This document shows, piece by piece, positions 38,376 through 49,159 of a DNA stretch of 64,000 nt. The stretch lies in the NCBI RefSeq assembly GCF_029633865.1, contig NC_079213.1, forward strand, positions 98,848,345-98,912,344. The letters are read 5' to 3'. The notes beneath the pieces were generated by a model. The model was not told where the DNA came from. It saw nothing but the letters and a program-made list of their open reading frames with translations, and did not search any database. A program made the translations under genes and the position numbers. Source of the DNA: Lampris incognitus (taxonomy: Eukaryota > Chordata > Actinopteri > Lampriformes > Lampridae). Every line of letters starts with the position of its first letter. Within the stretch, counting starts at the first letter, position 1.

Positions 38376-39779
38376 CATGCTGTCAAAGATCTCTCGGTGT
38401 CGCGGGACCTCACTTTGAGAACTGGGTTAGATGAGTCTACATGAAATCATGAAATCTACCAAAATTCCCCGCTGAGCAAAAGACAGCCTTACAGTGGGCC
38501 CTTGGCCCCAACGCGTGGGCTGTGTGAGCATAAATGTGGTACAGTCTGGGACACAGGCCTTGTCTCTATCCAACCTGACCCCCCCCCCCCCACCACCACC
38601 ACAGCCCAAAAGGTCCCCCACATGGAGCCTGGACGAGGCCCTCCTCTGCGCCGCAAACTCCCACTCATCCGCAGTCCCATTTTATCCATCCCTCACACAC
38701 ACCCCCTCCGCCATCTCTCCCCCCCTCCCCCCCACCCGTTTTCCCTCTCGACCCTCCTCGTACCCTGTTTATGTTGGCTGGCCTGCTGTGGTTCGCTGGC
38801 TGGGGGCTTGTGACAAACCGTTGGTATTGACTCTCCTGAGAAAAGTACATAGAGCCAGTTTACCTGAGCGTCATGGTTGTAGGAGCAGGAGAGAGCAGGC
38901 TTCACCTCAAGACCAATAATGTCCAAACTAAACGCTGACATTTGACCTGTGCTTGCTTCTGTAGAGTTTTGTTTAATCAGCTGTAAAATATCTGACATTC
39001 ATTTGAGGAGATATTTACATCTCATCTTTTTTGCCTTTGTGTGTGTGTCTGTGTCTGTGTGGTTGTTGTAACTCTCATGTCGCCTTGTTAAGACAGCTAG
39101 GGATGGTAAGATGACCAAATGCATAGTGGATAACGGGTGAAAACTTTGCAAAAGTTTGCAAAATTTTTTGAACATTTTTTTTTCTTTTTTTGAAAGAAAA
39201 CTTTGCAGTTTTCAGATGCTCATACAATGCTGCAGTAATGTGGTATTTCTGAAAAGGTTGCATATGGGACTTGACGTTAAAGTTGAAAGGAAAAAAATGT
39301 TTAATTTCTTCCCGTATCAAATGTGGATACACACAAAAAAACAAAAAACGTGGATGCTGTTTTTTTTTATGCTGTGTTTCTGCAAAATGAATTTGGCTGA
39401 AGTTTCTCCCGAGCTGCAAACCTGAGCCTCCAACTGATTGATGTGATGTGATGCAATACAAAAAAATACCACATTTGTTCCTGTGTGGATATTTCAGTGA
39501 ACAGCAGCAGCAGAGTGAAACACAGATGCGTAGTGTGTCCAGATACCGTTCATCTTTACATAGTACTGGGTCTCCATGATGTCTTTTCAGAGCTAGTATG
39601 GACACCAGAATAGATTAAAAGACCTTTTATGACCAGCTGCCTGCCTATACAGGTATGAGGAAAACAGCTGTCATATGAACAGGATATAGTAACATAGCTG
39701 ATACACCAGCAACCCGTTGAAATATTTTGCAGTTGCTGAAGGGTGTCTTTTTAAAAAAAAAATAATTTGGAATAGCTCA
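38376..39779. other. no gene seen
   Basis: A C-rich stretch (38579-38740) and a T/A-rich stretch (39150-39370); reading frames across them look compositional. Confidence 0.5.
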
Positions 39780-39861
39780 GGTGTCCGGGTAGCGTGGCGG
39801 TCTATTCCATTACCTACCAACATGGGGATCGGCGGTTCCAATCCCTGTGTTACCTCCGGTG
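39780..39861 (+). mobile_element. SINE-A copy 9, 5' head part
   Basis: GTGTCCGGGTAGCGTGGCGG head through TTACCTCCGG, then interrupted by 390 bp of foreign sequence. Confidence 0.85.
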
Positions 39862-40251
39862 TGGGTTCCATTTCTGCTTGGGTGCAATATCGACTCGGGG
39901 TCCTTCAACTAATATGACGTCACGGATTATGTTGCTAGCTAGCGTTGCTTTATAGTTATTTAGCTGTGTGTTTTTTACAATCCACGTTAACATAGAGTTG
40001 GTTAGTAAAGGTGTGAGGACTGAAGGCCCGAGCTGCGTCTAAGGAGCGAGGCCGCAGGCTCAGGACCCCTGCGAAGGTGGTCCTGGACGAGTGAACACGT
40101 GCAAGGGCCAAAGGCCCGAGCTGCGTCTAACGTCAATCTACTGTTTCCCGCTGTTCCTAAACTGAACTAGCCCCTACCCAATCATAATGCATGAAGTGAT
40201 GTCATCTGTAGTCGCAGGACCCCAAGCAGGGAGAGTAGATCAAGTACCGAC
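39862..40251. other. unidentified 390-bp insertion inside SINE-A copy 9
   Basis: Splits the SINE exactly within CTCCGGCTTGG. It contains a 20-bp direct repeat AAGGCCCGAGCTGCGTCTAA twice, 88 bp apart (about 40022 and 40110). No inverted termini, no poly(A) and no reading frame recognised. A 3-bp CGG could be a target duplication. Confidence 0.6.
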
Positions 40252-40606
40252 GGCTTAGTCGGGCGTTCCTACAGACACAACTGTCTGCGGGTGGGAAGTT
40301 GGATGTGGGTATGTGTCCTGGTTGCTGCACTAGCACCTCCTTTGGTCGGTCGGGGCGCCTGTTCAAGGGGGAGGGGGAACTGGGGGGGAATAGCGTGATC
40401 TTCCCACGTGCTACGTCCCCCTGGTGAAACACCTCACTGTCAGGTGAAAAGAAGCGGCTGGCGACTCCACATGTATCGGAGCAGGCATGTGATAGTCTGC
40501 AGCCTTCCCTGGATCAGCAGAGGAGGTGGCGCAGCGACCGGGACGGCTCGGAAGAGTGGGGTGGGGTAATTGGCCGGATACAGTTGGGGAGAAAAGGGGG
40601 GAATAG
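40252..40606 (+). mobile_element. SINE-A copy 9, body and tail
   Basis: Resumes at CGGCTTAGTCGGGCG and continues to GGGGAGAAAAGGGGGGAAT. Confidence 0.88.
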
Positions 40607-41107
40607 AAAAATGAATAAATAAACAAAATTGGAATAGCTCAAGTTAGAGAATGTCCTTAATAGTAACTTTGGTATTAGAATTACAAATTTGAAACCAAGG
40701 CCGAGGTTAATCTTGAACCTTTGCACCAAGTGAGAGTTTGCAAGCTTTCTTCAAATCCCGTCTTCTGCAGTTGCCGTTTCAACGTCTGATGCACTTTCAA
40801 GATAAGCTCCACTGTTATGACCCCGACGTCATACCAACACCATAAATAGACCGAGCCGACTGCACCTAACTTTTGTCCCTGTTGATGGTTTTTGCATTAA
40901 CTGGACAATGTGGTCTTCCAGAGAGTTTAAGCCACAGAAAGCAGTTAAGAAGATCATATTGGGGTTTGGGGAAAAGAATGATAATAAAAAAAAAAACATT
41001 TCCGTCCAGTTGCTGTTGCATCCAGAGTCTGTTTAACATGTTTCCCCAGCAACACCTTTTCACCATTTCCCTTTCTATTTGCAGTGTCTTTTTACTGATC
41101 TAGCTAT

Positions 41108-41180
41108 GGAACCCTGCATCCAGGCCAGTCTCTGTGGGGCTCCTTAGTGGGGTGTCGGAAGAAGTAGAGACAATTGCTCA
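41108..41180 (-). other. native 3' flank X of SINE-A copy 10
   Basis: The reverse complement of this segment is present at 13334-13409 after SINE-A copy 2. AATTGCTCA (41172-41180) is the left target duplication of copy 10, repeated at 43344-43352. Confidence 0.85.
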
Positions 41181-41184
41181 CTCA

Positions 41185-41227
<43 letters not shown>

Positions 41228-41230
<3 letters not shown>

Positions 41231-42447
41231 TCACCGGCCACTTTATTAGGCACACCTGTCCAACTGCTCGTTAACGCAAATTTCTAATCAGCCAATCACA
41301 TGGCAGCAACTCAATGCATTTAGGCATGTAGACATGGTCAAGATGATCTGCTGCAGTTCAAACCGAGCATCAGAATGGGGAAGAAAGGTGATTTAAGTGA
41401 CTTTGAACGTGGCATGGTTGTTGGTGCCAGACGGGCTGGTCTGAGTATTTCAGAAACTGCTGATCTACTGGGATTTTCACGCACAACCATCTCTAGGGTT
41501 TACAGAGAATGGTCCGATAAAGAGAAAATATCCAGTGAGCGGCAGTTCTGTGGGCGAAAATGCCTTGTTGATGCCAGAGGTCAGAGGAAAATGGCCAGAC
41601 TGGTTCGAGCTGATAGAAAGGCAACAGTAACTCAAATAACCACTCATAACAACCGAGGTATGCAGAAGAGCATCTCTGAACGCACAACACGTCGAACCTT
41701 GAGGCAGATGGGCTACAGCAGCAGAAGACCACACCGGGTGCCACTCCTGTCAGCTAAGAACAGGAAACTGAGGCTACAATTCGCACAGGCTCACCAAAAT
41801 TGGACAATAGAAGATTGGAAAAACGTTGCCTGGTCTGATGAGTCTCGATTTCTGCTGCGACATTCGGATGGTAGGGTCAGAATTTGGCGTCAACAACATG
41901 AAAGCATGGATCCATCCTGCCTTGTATCAACGGTTCAGGCTGGTGGTGGTGGTGTAATGGTGTGGGGGATATTTTCTTGGCACACTTTGGGCCCCTTAGT
42001 ACCAATTGAGCATCGTGTCAACGCCACAGCCTACCTGAGTATTGTTGCTGACCATGTCCATCCCTTTATGACCACAGTGTTCCCATCTTCTGATGGCTAC
42101 TTCCAGCAGGATAACGCGCCATGTCATAAAGCTCGAATCATCTCAGACTGGTTTCTTGAACATGACAATGAGTTCACTGTACTCAAATGGCCTCCACAGT
42201 CACCAGATCTCAATCCAATAGAGCACCTTTGGGATGTGGTGGACCGGGAGAGTCGCATCATGGATGTGCAGCCGACAAATCTGCAGCAACTGCGTGATGC
42301 TATCATGTCAATATGGACCAAACTCTCTGAGGAATGTTTCCAGTACCTTGTTGAATCTATGCCACGAAGGATTAAGGCAGTTCTGAAGGCAAAAGGGGGT
42401 CCAACCCGGTACTAGCAAGGTGTACCTAATAAAGTGGCCAGTGAGTG
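41228..42447 (+). mobile_element. Tc1/mariner element (DD36E type), intact copy
   Basis: 1,220-bp element with inverted ends CACTCACCGGCCACTTTATT and its near-complement AATAAAGTGGCCAGTGAGTG. A TA lies at the right boundary (42448-42449); the left TA appears as CA or has slipped in the TA repeat. It carries a complete transposase frame. It is inserted in the (TA)n tail of SINE-A copy 10. Confidence 0.95.
41375..42415 (+). CDS. Tc1/mariner transposase, 346 aa, uninterrupted
   Basis: Cut-and-paste transposase for the surrounding element. The N-terminus (residues 1-110) holds paired helix-turn-helix DNA-binding modules ([20 protein letters not shown]). The catalytic domain has D155 in WSDESRF, D246 in [10 protein letters not shown] and E283 in NPIEHLW. 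There are 36 residues between D246 and E283, as in the DD36E group, not the 34 of classical Tc1. A glycine-rich stretch is at 190-193 and a positively charged C-terminus ends PTRY. No stop or frameshift; length is normal for the superfamily. Whether it is transcribed cannot be seen. Confidence 0.95.
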   Translation: MGKKGDLSDFERGMVVGARRAGLSISETADLLGFSRTTISRVYREWSDKEKISSERQFCGRKCLVDARGQRKMARLVRADRKATVTQITTHNNRGMQKSISERTTRRTLRQMGYSSRRPHRVPLLSAKNRKLRLQFAQAHQNWTIEDWKNVAWSDESRFLLRHSDGRVRIWRQQHESMDPSCLVSTVQAGGGGVMVWGIFSWHTLGPLVPIEHRVNATAYLSIVADHVHPFMTTVFPSSDGYFQQDNAPCHKARIISDWFLEHDNEFTVLKWPPQSPDLNPIEHLWDVVDRESRIMDVQPTNLQQLRDAIMSIWTKLSEECFQYLVESMPRRIKAVLKAKGGPTRY

Positions 42448-42723
42448 TATATTAACCCCCCTTTTTTCTCCCCAATTGTACCTGTCCAATTACGCCACTC
42501 TTCCGAGCCGTCCCAGTCACTGCTCCACCCCCTCTGCCGATTTGGGGAGGGCTGCAGACTACCACATGCCTCCTCCGATACATGTGGAGTCACCAGCCGC
42601 TTCTTTTCACCTGACATTGAGGAGTTTCACCAGGGGGGCGTAGTGCATGGAAGGATCACGCTATTCCCCCCAGTTCCCCCTCCCCCCCGAACAGGTGCCC
42701 CGACCGACCAGAGGAGGCGCTAG

Positions 42724-43171
42724 CAGGGGCATAACGAATCAGCACCGGGCCCTAATGCAAGATGGTCAAAGTGGGCCCTATAGTAATAGGTCGGATCGCC
42801 ATAACGCGCGCCTCTAAACACAGATGAAAACATAACGGTGACAGTGTACCAACACGTCTATAAGCACCGCACATTTACCAGTCAAATAAATAATAAATAA
42901 GTTCTGCTTGCCATTAAGATCCAGCTGGTGGGCACGAGCATTCTCAATTCATATAGATTGCTGAAGACTACTTTATGTAAAAACCATAACGGAGAATGCC
43001 TTTTTGCGGGTATATATGGCTCGCTCCACGGGCCCATTCACCTCTGTGGGCGGGGCCCAGTGCAACCGCACTGCCTGCTTTGGCCACATTCGGCCGTGCA
43101 GGGTGGGCCCCCAAATCATCGCGGGCCCCTATGCAGCTGCATACACTGCATATATGGTAGTTATGCCCCTG
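42724..43171. mobile_element. hAT-type MITE, 448 bp
   Basis: Perfect 12-bp inverted termini CAGGGGCATAAC / GTTATGCCCCTG and a perfect 8-bp target duplication GGCGCTAG (42716-42723 and 43172-43179). No transposase frame. It is inserted in the body of SINE-A copy 10. Confidence 0.95.
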
Positions 43172-43379
43172 GGCGCTAGTGCAGTGACCAGGACACATAC
43201 CCACATCCGGCTTCCCACCCACAGACACGACCAATTGTGTCTGTAGGGATGCCGGACCAAGCCAGAGGTAACACGGGGATTCGAACCGGCGATCCCTGTG
43301 TTGGTAGACAATGGAATAGACCGCTATGCTACCCGGATGCCCCAATTGCTCAATATTAATTGGTGGATTGTTGGATTCT

Positions 43380-44570
43380 CGTGTCATTCATTAGATTATC
43401 ATTATGCAAATAGTCAATTGTTAAAGGGTCACCCCCCCCCACACACACACACACCACCACATTAAAACTGAAAATGAAAAGATAAAAAAATTAAAGTAAT
43501 GAGTTTGTAAACTGCTGCTGGTCTCTCAGTATTGAGACAGCCAGTCTGCTTTTACCAGATCCACTTTTACGGCGGGCTTCCATACATAGAAACATGGAGC
43601 AATGCACAGAACAGTTGGCCTTCACATAAACGTTTCCCAGCACAAGGCGAACACATGTGTGACTTTGGAATACACACGCCATCAGATGTTTGCGTTTCAT
43701 TAACTTTGCAAAGCCAGGAGGAGTGAGGTTTTAGTAAAAGAGCTGGTGTCTCAGTGGGAAGTGGCTGTAACCCAACACCATAGGAAACGAAGCCAGGAAA
43801 AGCAGAGAGATTACGCGTTGGACGCACGTTGAATGAGGCGTGTCAGTTTGGTGATTAGTGACAAGGATTTCTATGCAAGGACCATTAAGGCTGGTCACAC
43901 TAGGATCGGTTCGTGTTGTTATTGCTCTGGGACCTTTCTTGAAGGTCTGGTGAGTCAGTCCGAGAGCGAGAATCGATCCACGTGCAACTTGGATATGGAA
44001 AAAGCAGCTGTGGCCGTCACGCTGTCGCAACTGTCAAGGTTGTTGTTTACATGGACTTTTACATATTTCTAAAAGTGGAGAAATGTCCATTCCTGGTGGC
44101 CAGGCAATGCTGAGCGTAGGGGAAATCACTCTTTGATATCAGGTATCATAAAAACCCCAGCCTGCTGTGCAGAAAGAAAGTCACTTTGGGCACCAGCTCA
44201 AGATCAACAGATCTGGATTTGTTTCCCATAGCCAGAGGAACAGCACATATGAACCCACACTTCATACTATATGCTGGGAAGCTTGGAAGGAGGTAGAAAA
44301 TGGAAATCGGATGAAGAAACCTCAATCAGAGTCTCTTTCTGGGGAGATTCCCGAAGAGAAACAGACATATAAGTAGTGTTGGAGGTACAAGATAGTTGAT
44401 TTCAGTACCATACCGTAGATGCATTGACAGGATTATTGTGGTTCTTAGCTGCACAGAGTTGTCACATGACAGGTATCAGCGCTGGTAGCCGTGGCGATAA
44501 CACCGTGAGAATATATTCAGAAAACATTGTAGTTGGGCCGCAAATAGTGTCTTCTGCCATACAGTGCATG
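43380..44570. other. no gene seen
   Basis: No exon recognised; a short C/CA run at 43431-43455. Confidence 0.5.
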
Positions 44571-44578
44571 TGCATCTT

Positions 44579-44926
44579 CTCTCTCACTCTCTCTCTCACT
44601 CCCCCCCTCTCGCTCTCTCTCACTCCCCCCCCCTCTCGCTCTCTCTCACTCCCCCCTCTCTCGCTCTCTGTCACGCTCTCTCACTCTCACTCTCTCTCTC
44701 ACTCCCCCCTCTCTCGCTCTCTGTCACGCTCTCTCACTCTCACTCGCTCTCTCACTCCCCCCCCTCTCTCTGTCACTCTCTCTCTGTCGCTCCCTCTCTC
44801 TGTTTCTCTCTCACTCCCCCCTCTCTCGCTCTCTGTCGCGTTCTCTCTCACTCTCACTCTCTCTCTCACTCCCCCTCTCTCTCACTCTCTCTCTCTGTCG
44901 CTCCCTCTCTCTGTTTCTCTCTCACA
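44579..44926 (+). repeat. (CT)n/CACTCCCCC minisatellite-like tract
   Basis: CT repeat with recurring CTCACTCCCCCCTCTCTCGC units of about 60-70 bp, a higher-order pattern. Confidence 0.95.
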
Positions 44927-46010
44927 CACAAATACAAAGACACACACTGTGAGGGCAATTCATATTAGATGTTTGTTTACTTGTCATCTTTGACCATGTA
45001 TGAGCTATACCATATTTAACTTTATTTTCCATTGCTTAGACGGCTGCTTAATGCGCATGTGTAACAGAACAAAGGTAGTGTTATCATGCGTCTTCTCCAG
45101 GTGCACAAATAAAGGCCTGTTGTTAATGGTTGGCTGATAGCAGAGGAATGTGTGAGAAACTCAGTGAGTGTAGCAAGTCTGTACACATTAATTGGAGAAA
45201 TGGTCTTAGTGGGATGAGAGCTGGAAGACATGAGAGAAGGAGAACAGATAATGGCACGCATCCAGGCATCTAGGCTTGTGTGTCATGTTCATGAACATAT
45301 GTTAAAGTGTGACAATACTGGAAGAGATTTATGTCTCACTCCTCATTTAATGTCTGAGTGGAATTAAATAATTGCCATCTCACACACACATTCAAATGCA
45401 GAGATTGTCGTGAAACGCCCTACAGTATAGTGTTGAATGCTGCTTGTATGCTTTTAGTGTGTGTATATTTGTTTAAGTATATATCTGTTTGGGTGAAGTG
45501 CTCTTGCACAGTCATTGGCGTCTTGTGTTCAATGCTATTTTACAAATCTTAAAGGTGCCAAAACATTTATTAAAGGAAAAAAGACTGGAAAAAAGACCGA
45601 AAACAGAGTTAAAAACCACGGCTCCGGAAACTTGAATAAAATGACGTACATAACATCATTTTCTTACATAATGCGTGATTAACACCGTGGACAATAAAAA
45701 CAAAACTCTCCCCCCCCCCGGTTACATAACAATGATGTAGAGGATCAGTAAAGTGTTTGCTCTTTCTCCATCTGAGGACTTTTTCAGACCATCATGATGT
45801 GCATGCATGAGATTGCACAGCCACTAAACTGAGGCAAAGCCATGTGTGTACTGACCAGAGGTGGAGGCTTCTTCTGTGTTTTCTTGCTGTTTGAGGGCTG
45901 GAGTGCATTGCAAGGGCTTTACTTCCACTCGGATGAAAACATAAAATCTGCCTAAAACTGAACATGTCTCTGTGAAATACTGTAAATATTTAGTTATATA
46001 GTTATAGTTG

Positions 46011-46347
46011 GGCGGCACAGTGGCCCAGTGGTTAGCACTGTTGCCTCACAGCAAGAAGGTCCTGGGTTCGAACCCCAGGCCATCCCAGGTCCTTTCTGTC
46101 TGGAGTTTGCATGTTCTCCCCATGTCTGCTGGGGTTTTCTCCGGGTGCTCCGGTTTCCTCCCACCATCAACAAAACATGCATGTTAGGGTTAATACTCCT
46201 GCCTGTGCCCCTGAGCAAGGCAATGGAAAGAAGAACTGGAGTTGGTCCCCGGGTGCTGCAGCTGCCCACTGGTCCCAGCTACACAGCTAGGATGGGTTAA
46301 ATGCAGAGAGTACATTACATTTGTATGTATGTACAAAATGACAAAGA
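46011..46347 (+). repeat. repeat family B, copy 3 (GGAAAGAAGAACTGG-tailed type)
   Basis: Complete copy: GGCGGCACAGTGGCCCAGTG head, B-box GGTTCGAACCCC, 3' end with GATGGGTTAAATGCAGAGAG and ACAAAATGACAAAGAG. Confidence 0.88.
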
Positions 46348-46825
46348 GTATTCTGGTTAGTCTTTAGATGTTGAATACACAACACAAATGTGTGTTGTTG
46401 TTTTTTTTTGCTGTAACGTGCTTAACATAAGAGCGAGCGACACCTCCTCTAGCATGCAGAAAAACAACAATAAAAACCCACAACTTAAAAAAAATTTTTT
46501 GTTTTGTTCCACTCTCTGAGAAGTTCTCAGTTCAGTCACAGTGGATTGACGTGTGTTGTCTCCAGTCCCCGACTGCCTCTCACCTTTGCTTCGTAAATGC
46601 ATGTTTTCAACACACTGTAATCCATTTTGTGTCCAAACTAAGATGGAGGCTTCACACCTAAGTTGCTTTGTCTCGTTTGCTGGAGCTGCTGTTTGTTACC
46701 GGAGGTGGACCGTGAATCTTATTAGGACACCGGCGGCAGGACATGCTTATTCTACGTCATGTGTCATAAAATAATCTTTTCTCTCAGTTTCAAGACAATA
46801 TGATGGATTAAGGAAAAAAAGAAAC

Positions 46826-47025
46826 GCTTGGGGCACCCCGGTGGTTCACCTGGTAGACCACATAAGGCTGGGTCCTCACTGCAGCGGCCTGGGTTTGAAT
46901 CTGGCCCGGGCCTTTTGCTGCATGTCATCCCCTCTCTCTCCCCCCTGCCTTTCCTGTCTCCCTCTCTGCTGTCGCTATCAAATAAAGGCAGAAAATGCCA
47001 AAAATAATCTTGGAAAAAAAACAAA
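46826..47025 (+). mobile_element. tRNA-headed SINE ('SINE-F')
   Basis: GGGGCACCCCGGTGGTTCAC head with A-box, a B-box-like GGGTTTGAATCTGG, then the characteristic CTTTTGCTGCATGTCATCCC and tail AATAAAGGCAGAAAATGCC. Confidence 0.75.
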
Positions 47026-48387
47026 GCTTGAATGTAAAACTCACATCTATGCCAGTGATGGGCAGAAGCCGTGCATCGCTGCTTCTCCACTGGTGTGTGA
47101 GGATGTGTATGAGAGCCTTCTAGGGGCTCTCGTTAAACCTGTCACCTAAGTTGTAACACGTGATGCTATTTGTGTCAGCACATTTTCCTTCCTCCTTCTT
47201 CCCACTCATTTTTAACTTACCAGTTTCCCAGGGAATATTTCATGGGAACGGATTTTAAGACCTCTTTGACAGACCAAATAAAAATACAGCAGAAAAACAA
47301 AACAAAACAAAACAAAACAACGGGGCTTGTACTTGCACTATGATGAGACCATCATTTGCCTCTGTTTGTTTGTTCGTTTATTTGCTTATGTTTGTGTTTG
47401 GTGAATGTTTTGTTCGATGGTGTTGTTGTCTGTGTCATCACTTTCTCAGTGTCCGTCTTGTGTATGGAGCAGGAAGACGCTCATGTGAGGCGCTGGGCTC
47501 GCTTCACCTTATTTGTCCCGGCCCACGACACAGGAGCGTAGTTAACAGACACCATGAATAAAACGTGGGCAGGAATCGCAACGTGGCTTGTTAATTTTTA
47601 TTGTTTCTCTGCTGGTTCAAGTGGTCAGTGGGAGGCGGCTTGCCGGCCCGTCCTCTGTCCAGCTGAGGTCATGTCACTTCCTCTTCAAAATAAATTCAAA
47701 CTCCTGGATGTGACAAGTCACTCAACAGCTCTATCCCTTTTGGCTTCGGATATTTCTTCTTTTCTGCTCAGAAAAAAAAAACAAAACTACACTTCCTTTC
47801 AGTTCCTTTTGAAACAGCACATGCTCGTCTGTGAACTCCCCGAGTATTTCACGTTAGTGCCTTCAACCACAATAAGCTGGCTGATATTGGTATGTTGTTC
47901 TCGGTACATTGTTTCGTTCTTACAGGGTCCCCTCATAGATCCTCCTACCTACACAATTGTATCATCCATTGTTCCAGCACCATCTTAAGACTCTTGGCTT
48001 CTTTTTTCTCTAAATCGATGCACGCTTTAGCTTTTTTTCTTCTTTTTCAGTTGTTCCCTTGTGTATAGGATAAGCTTTTACAATAAGAAGGTTTTTCATG
48101 CACAGGCATTACCCATAATCACACATCCAGATGTGCCATAGAGTCGTACAGGATCAGTTTAGCTGATAAGCCCTGCAGAAGACGATGAAAAACTTACGAA
48201 CCAGCCCTGTGTGTTTGGTGTGGGCGGCAGTGTGCGGAGGATCCTAGAAAAATCACAATCCCAAAACCTTGCACTGGAGGCTGTATCACGAAATAGGAAC
48301 AATAGTTTGCCCATCGGGATAAGTAAAGAAGCACATCTCCTAAAGTAGTGGTCTCCAACCCCAGGGTGTGGGAAACCATGTGTAATC
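47026..48387. other. no gene seen
   Basis: Contains a short (AAAAC)n at about 47294-47320. Reading frames of 60-144 aa show no recognisable domain. Confidence 0.5.
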
Positions 48388-49158
48388 ATCACAGAGAGGT
48401 GAATCGGTTCATCTGGACACACAACGTTTATTTTTTCTATTTTATTTTTTCGGATTTCTTTGCCTGTTTTTCTCCCCAATTATACCCGGCCAATTACCCC
48501 ACTCTTCCGAGCCACCCCGGTCCCTGCGCCACCCCCTCTGCCGATCCGTGTAGGGCTGCAGACTACCACATGCCTCCTCTGATACATGTGGAGTCGCCTC
48601 GCCAGCCGCTTCTTTTCACCTGACAGTGAGGAGTTTCACCAGGGGGATGTAGCACGTGGGAGGATCACGCTATTCCCCCCAGCCCCCCCAAACAGGTGCC
48701 CTGACCAACCAGAGGAGGTGCTAGTGCAGCAACCAGGACACATATCCACTTCCGGCTTCCCACCCGCAGACACGGCCAATTGTGTCTGTAGGGATGCCCG
48801 ACCAAGCCGGAGGTAACACGGGGATCTGAACCGGAGATCCCAGTGTTGGTAGGCAACGGAATAGACCGCTACGCTACCTGGATGCCCCCGGACACAACGT
48901 TTATTGAGAGAGAAACGTTTCATTATTCATCTGAGTGACCTCTACACTCTCAAGTGACCGCAGACATCCCCGCCCTTATAAATAATACAGCGGTGTAATG
49001 ACTGAAACCAATGGTCGGTTTCATATGCAAATTGCCATGAGCATTAACTGGAGTTTGCAGTCAGTTTAGACTGAAGAGGTCACTTAGATGAGTGATGAAA
49101 TGTTTCTCTCTATAAATGTTGTGTCTAGATGAACCGATTCAACTTTCTGTGATTGTCT
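48388..49158. mobile_element. foldback/MITE-like element with about 90-bp inverted ends, interrupted by a SINE
   Basis: Left arm: GAATCGGTTCATCTGGACAC, ACAACGTTTATT, then (after the SINE) GAGAGAGAAACGTTTC. The reverse complement of 49070-49150 gives GAATCGGTTCATCTAGACAC and matching blocks at roughly 85%. No coding frame. Confidence 0.7.
48470..48890 (-). mobile_element. SINE-A copy 11 (full length)
   Basis: Minus-strand copy inside the foldback element, with target duplication ACACAACGTTTATT at 48419-48432 and 48892-48905. Confidence 0.93.
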
Positions 49159-49159
49159 T

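Larger units (their letters stand above)
41181..43343 (-). mobile_element. SINE-A copy 10, split by a Tc1 element and a hAT-type MITE
   Basis: SINE parts are 42450-42723 and 43180-43343 (minus strand), plus the TA tail at 41181-41225. Target duplication AATTGCTCA on both sides. The B-box region reads GATTCGAACCGGCGATCCC in reverse. Confidence 0.9.

Noticed and set aside
38494-38919. Proline-rich 141-aa plus-strand frame
   Set aside because: Lies over a C-homopolymer and low-complexity C-rich stretch; no splice context or recognisable domain.
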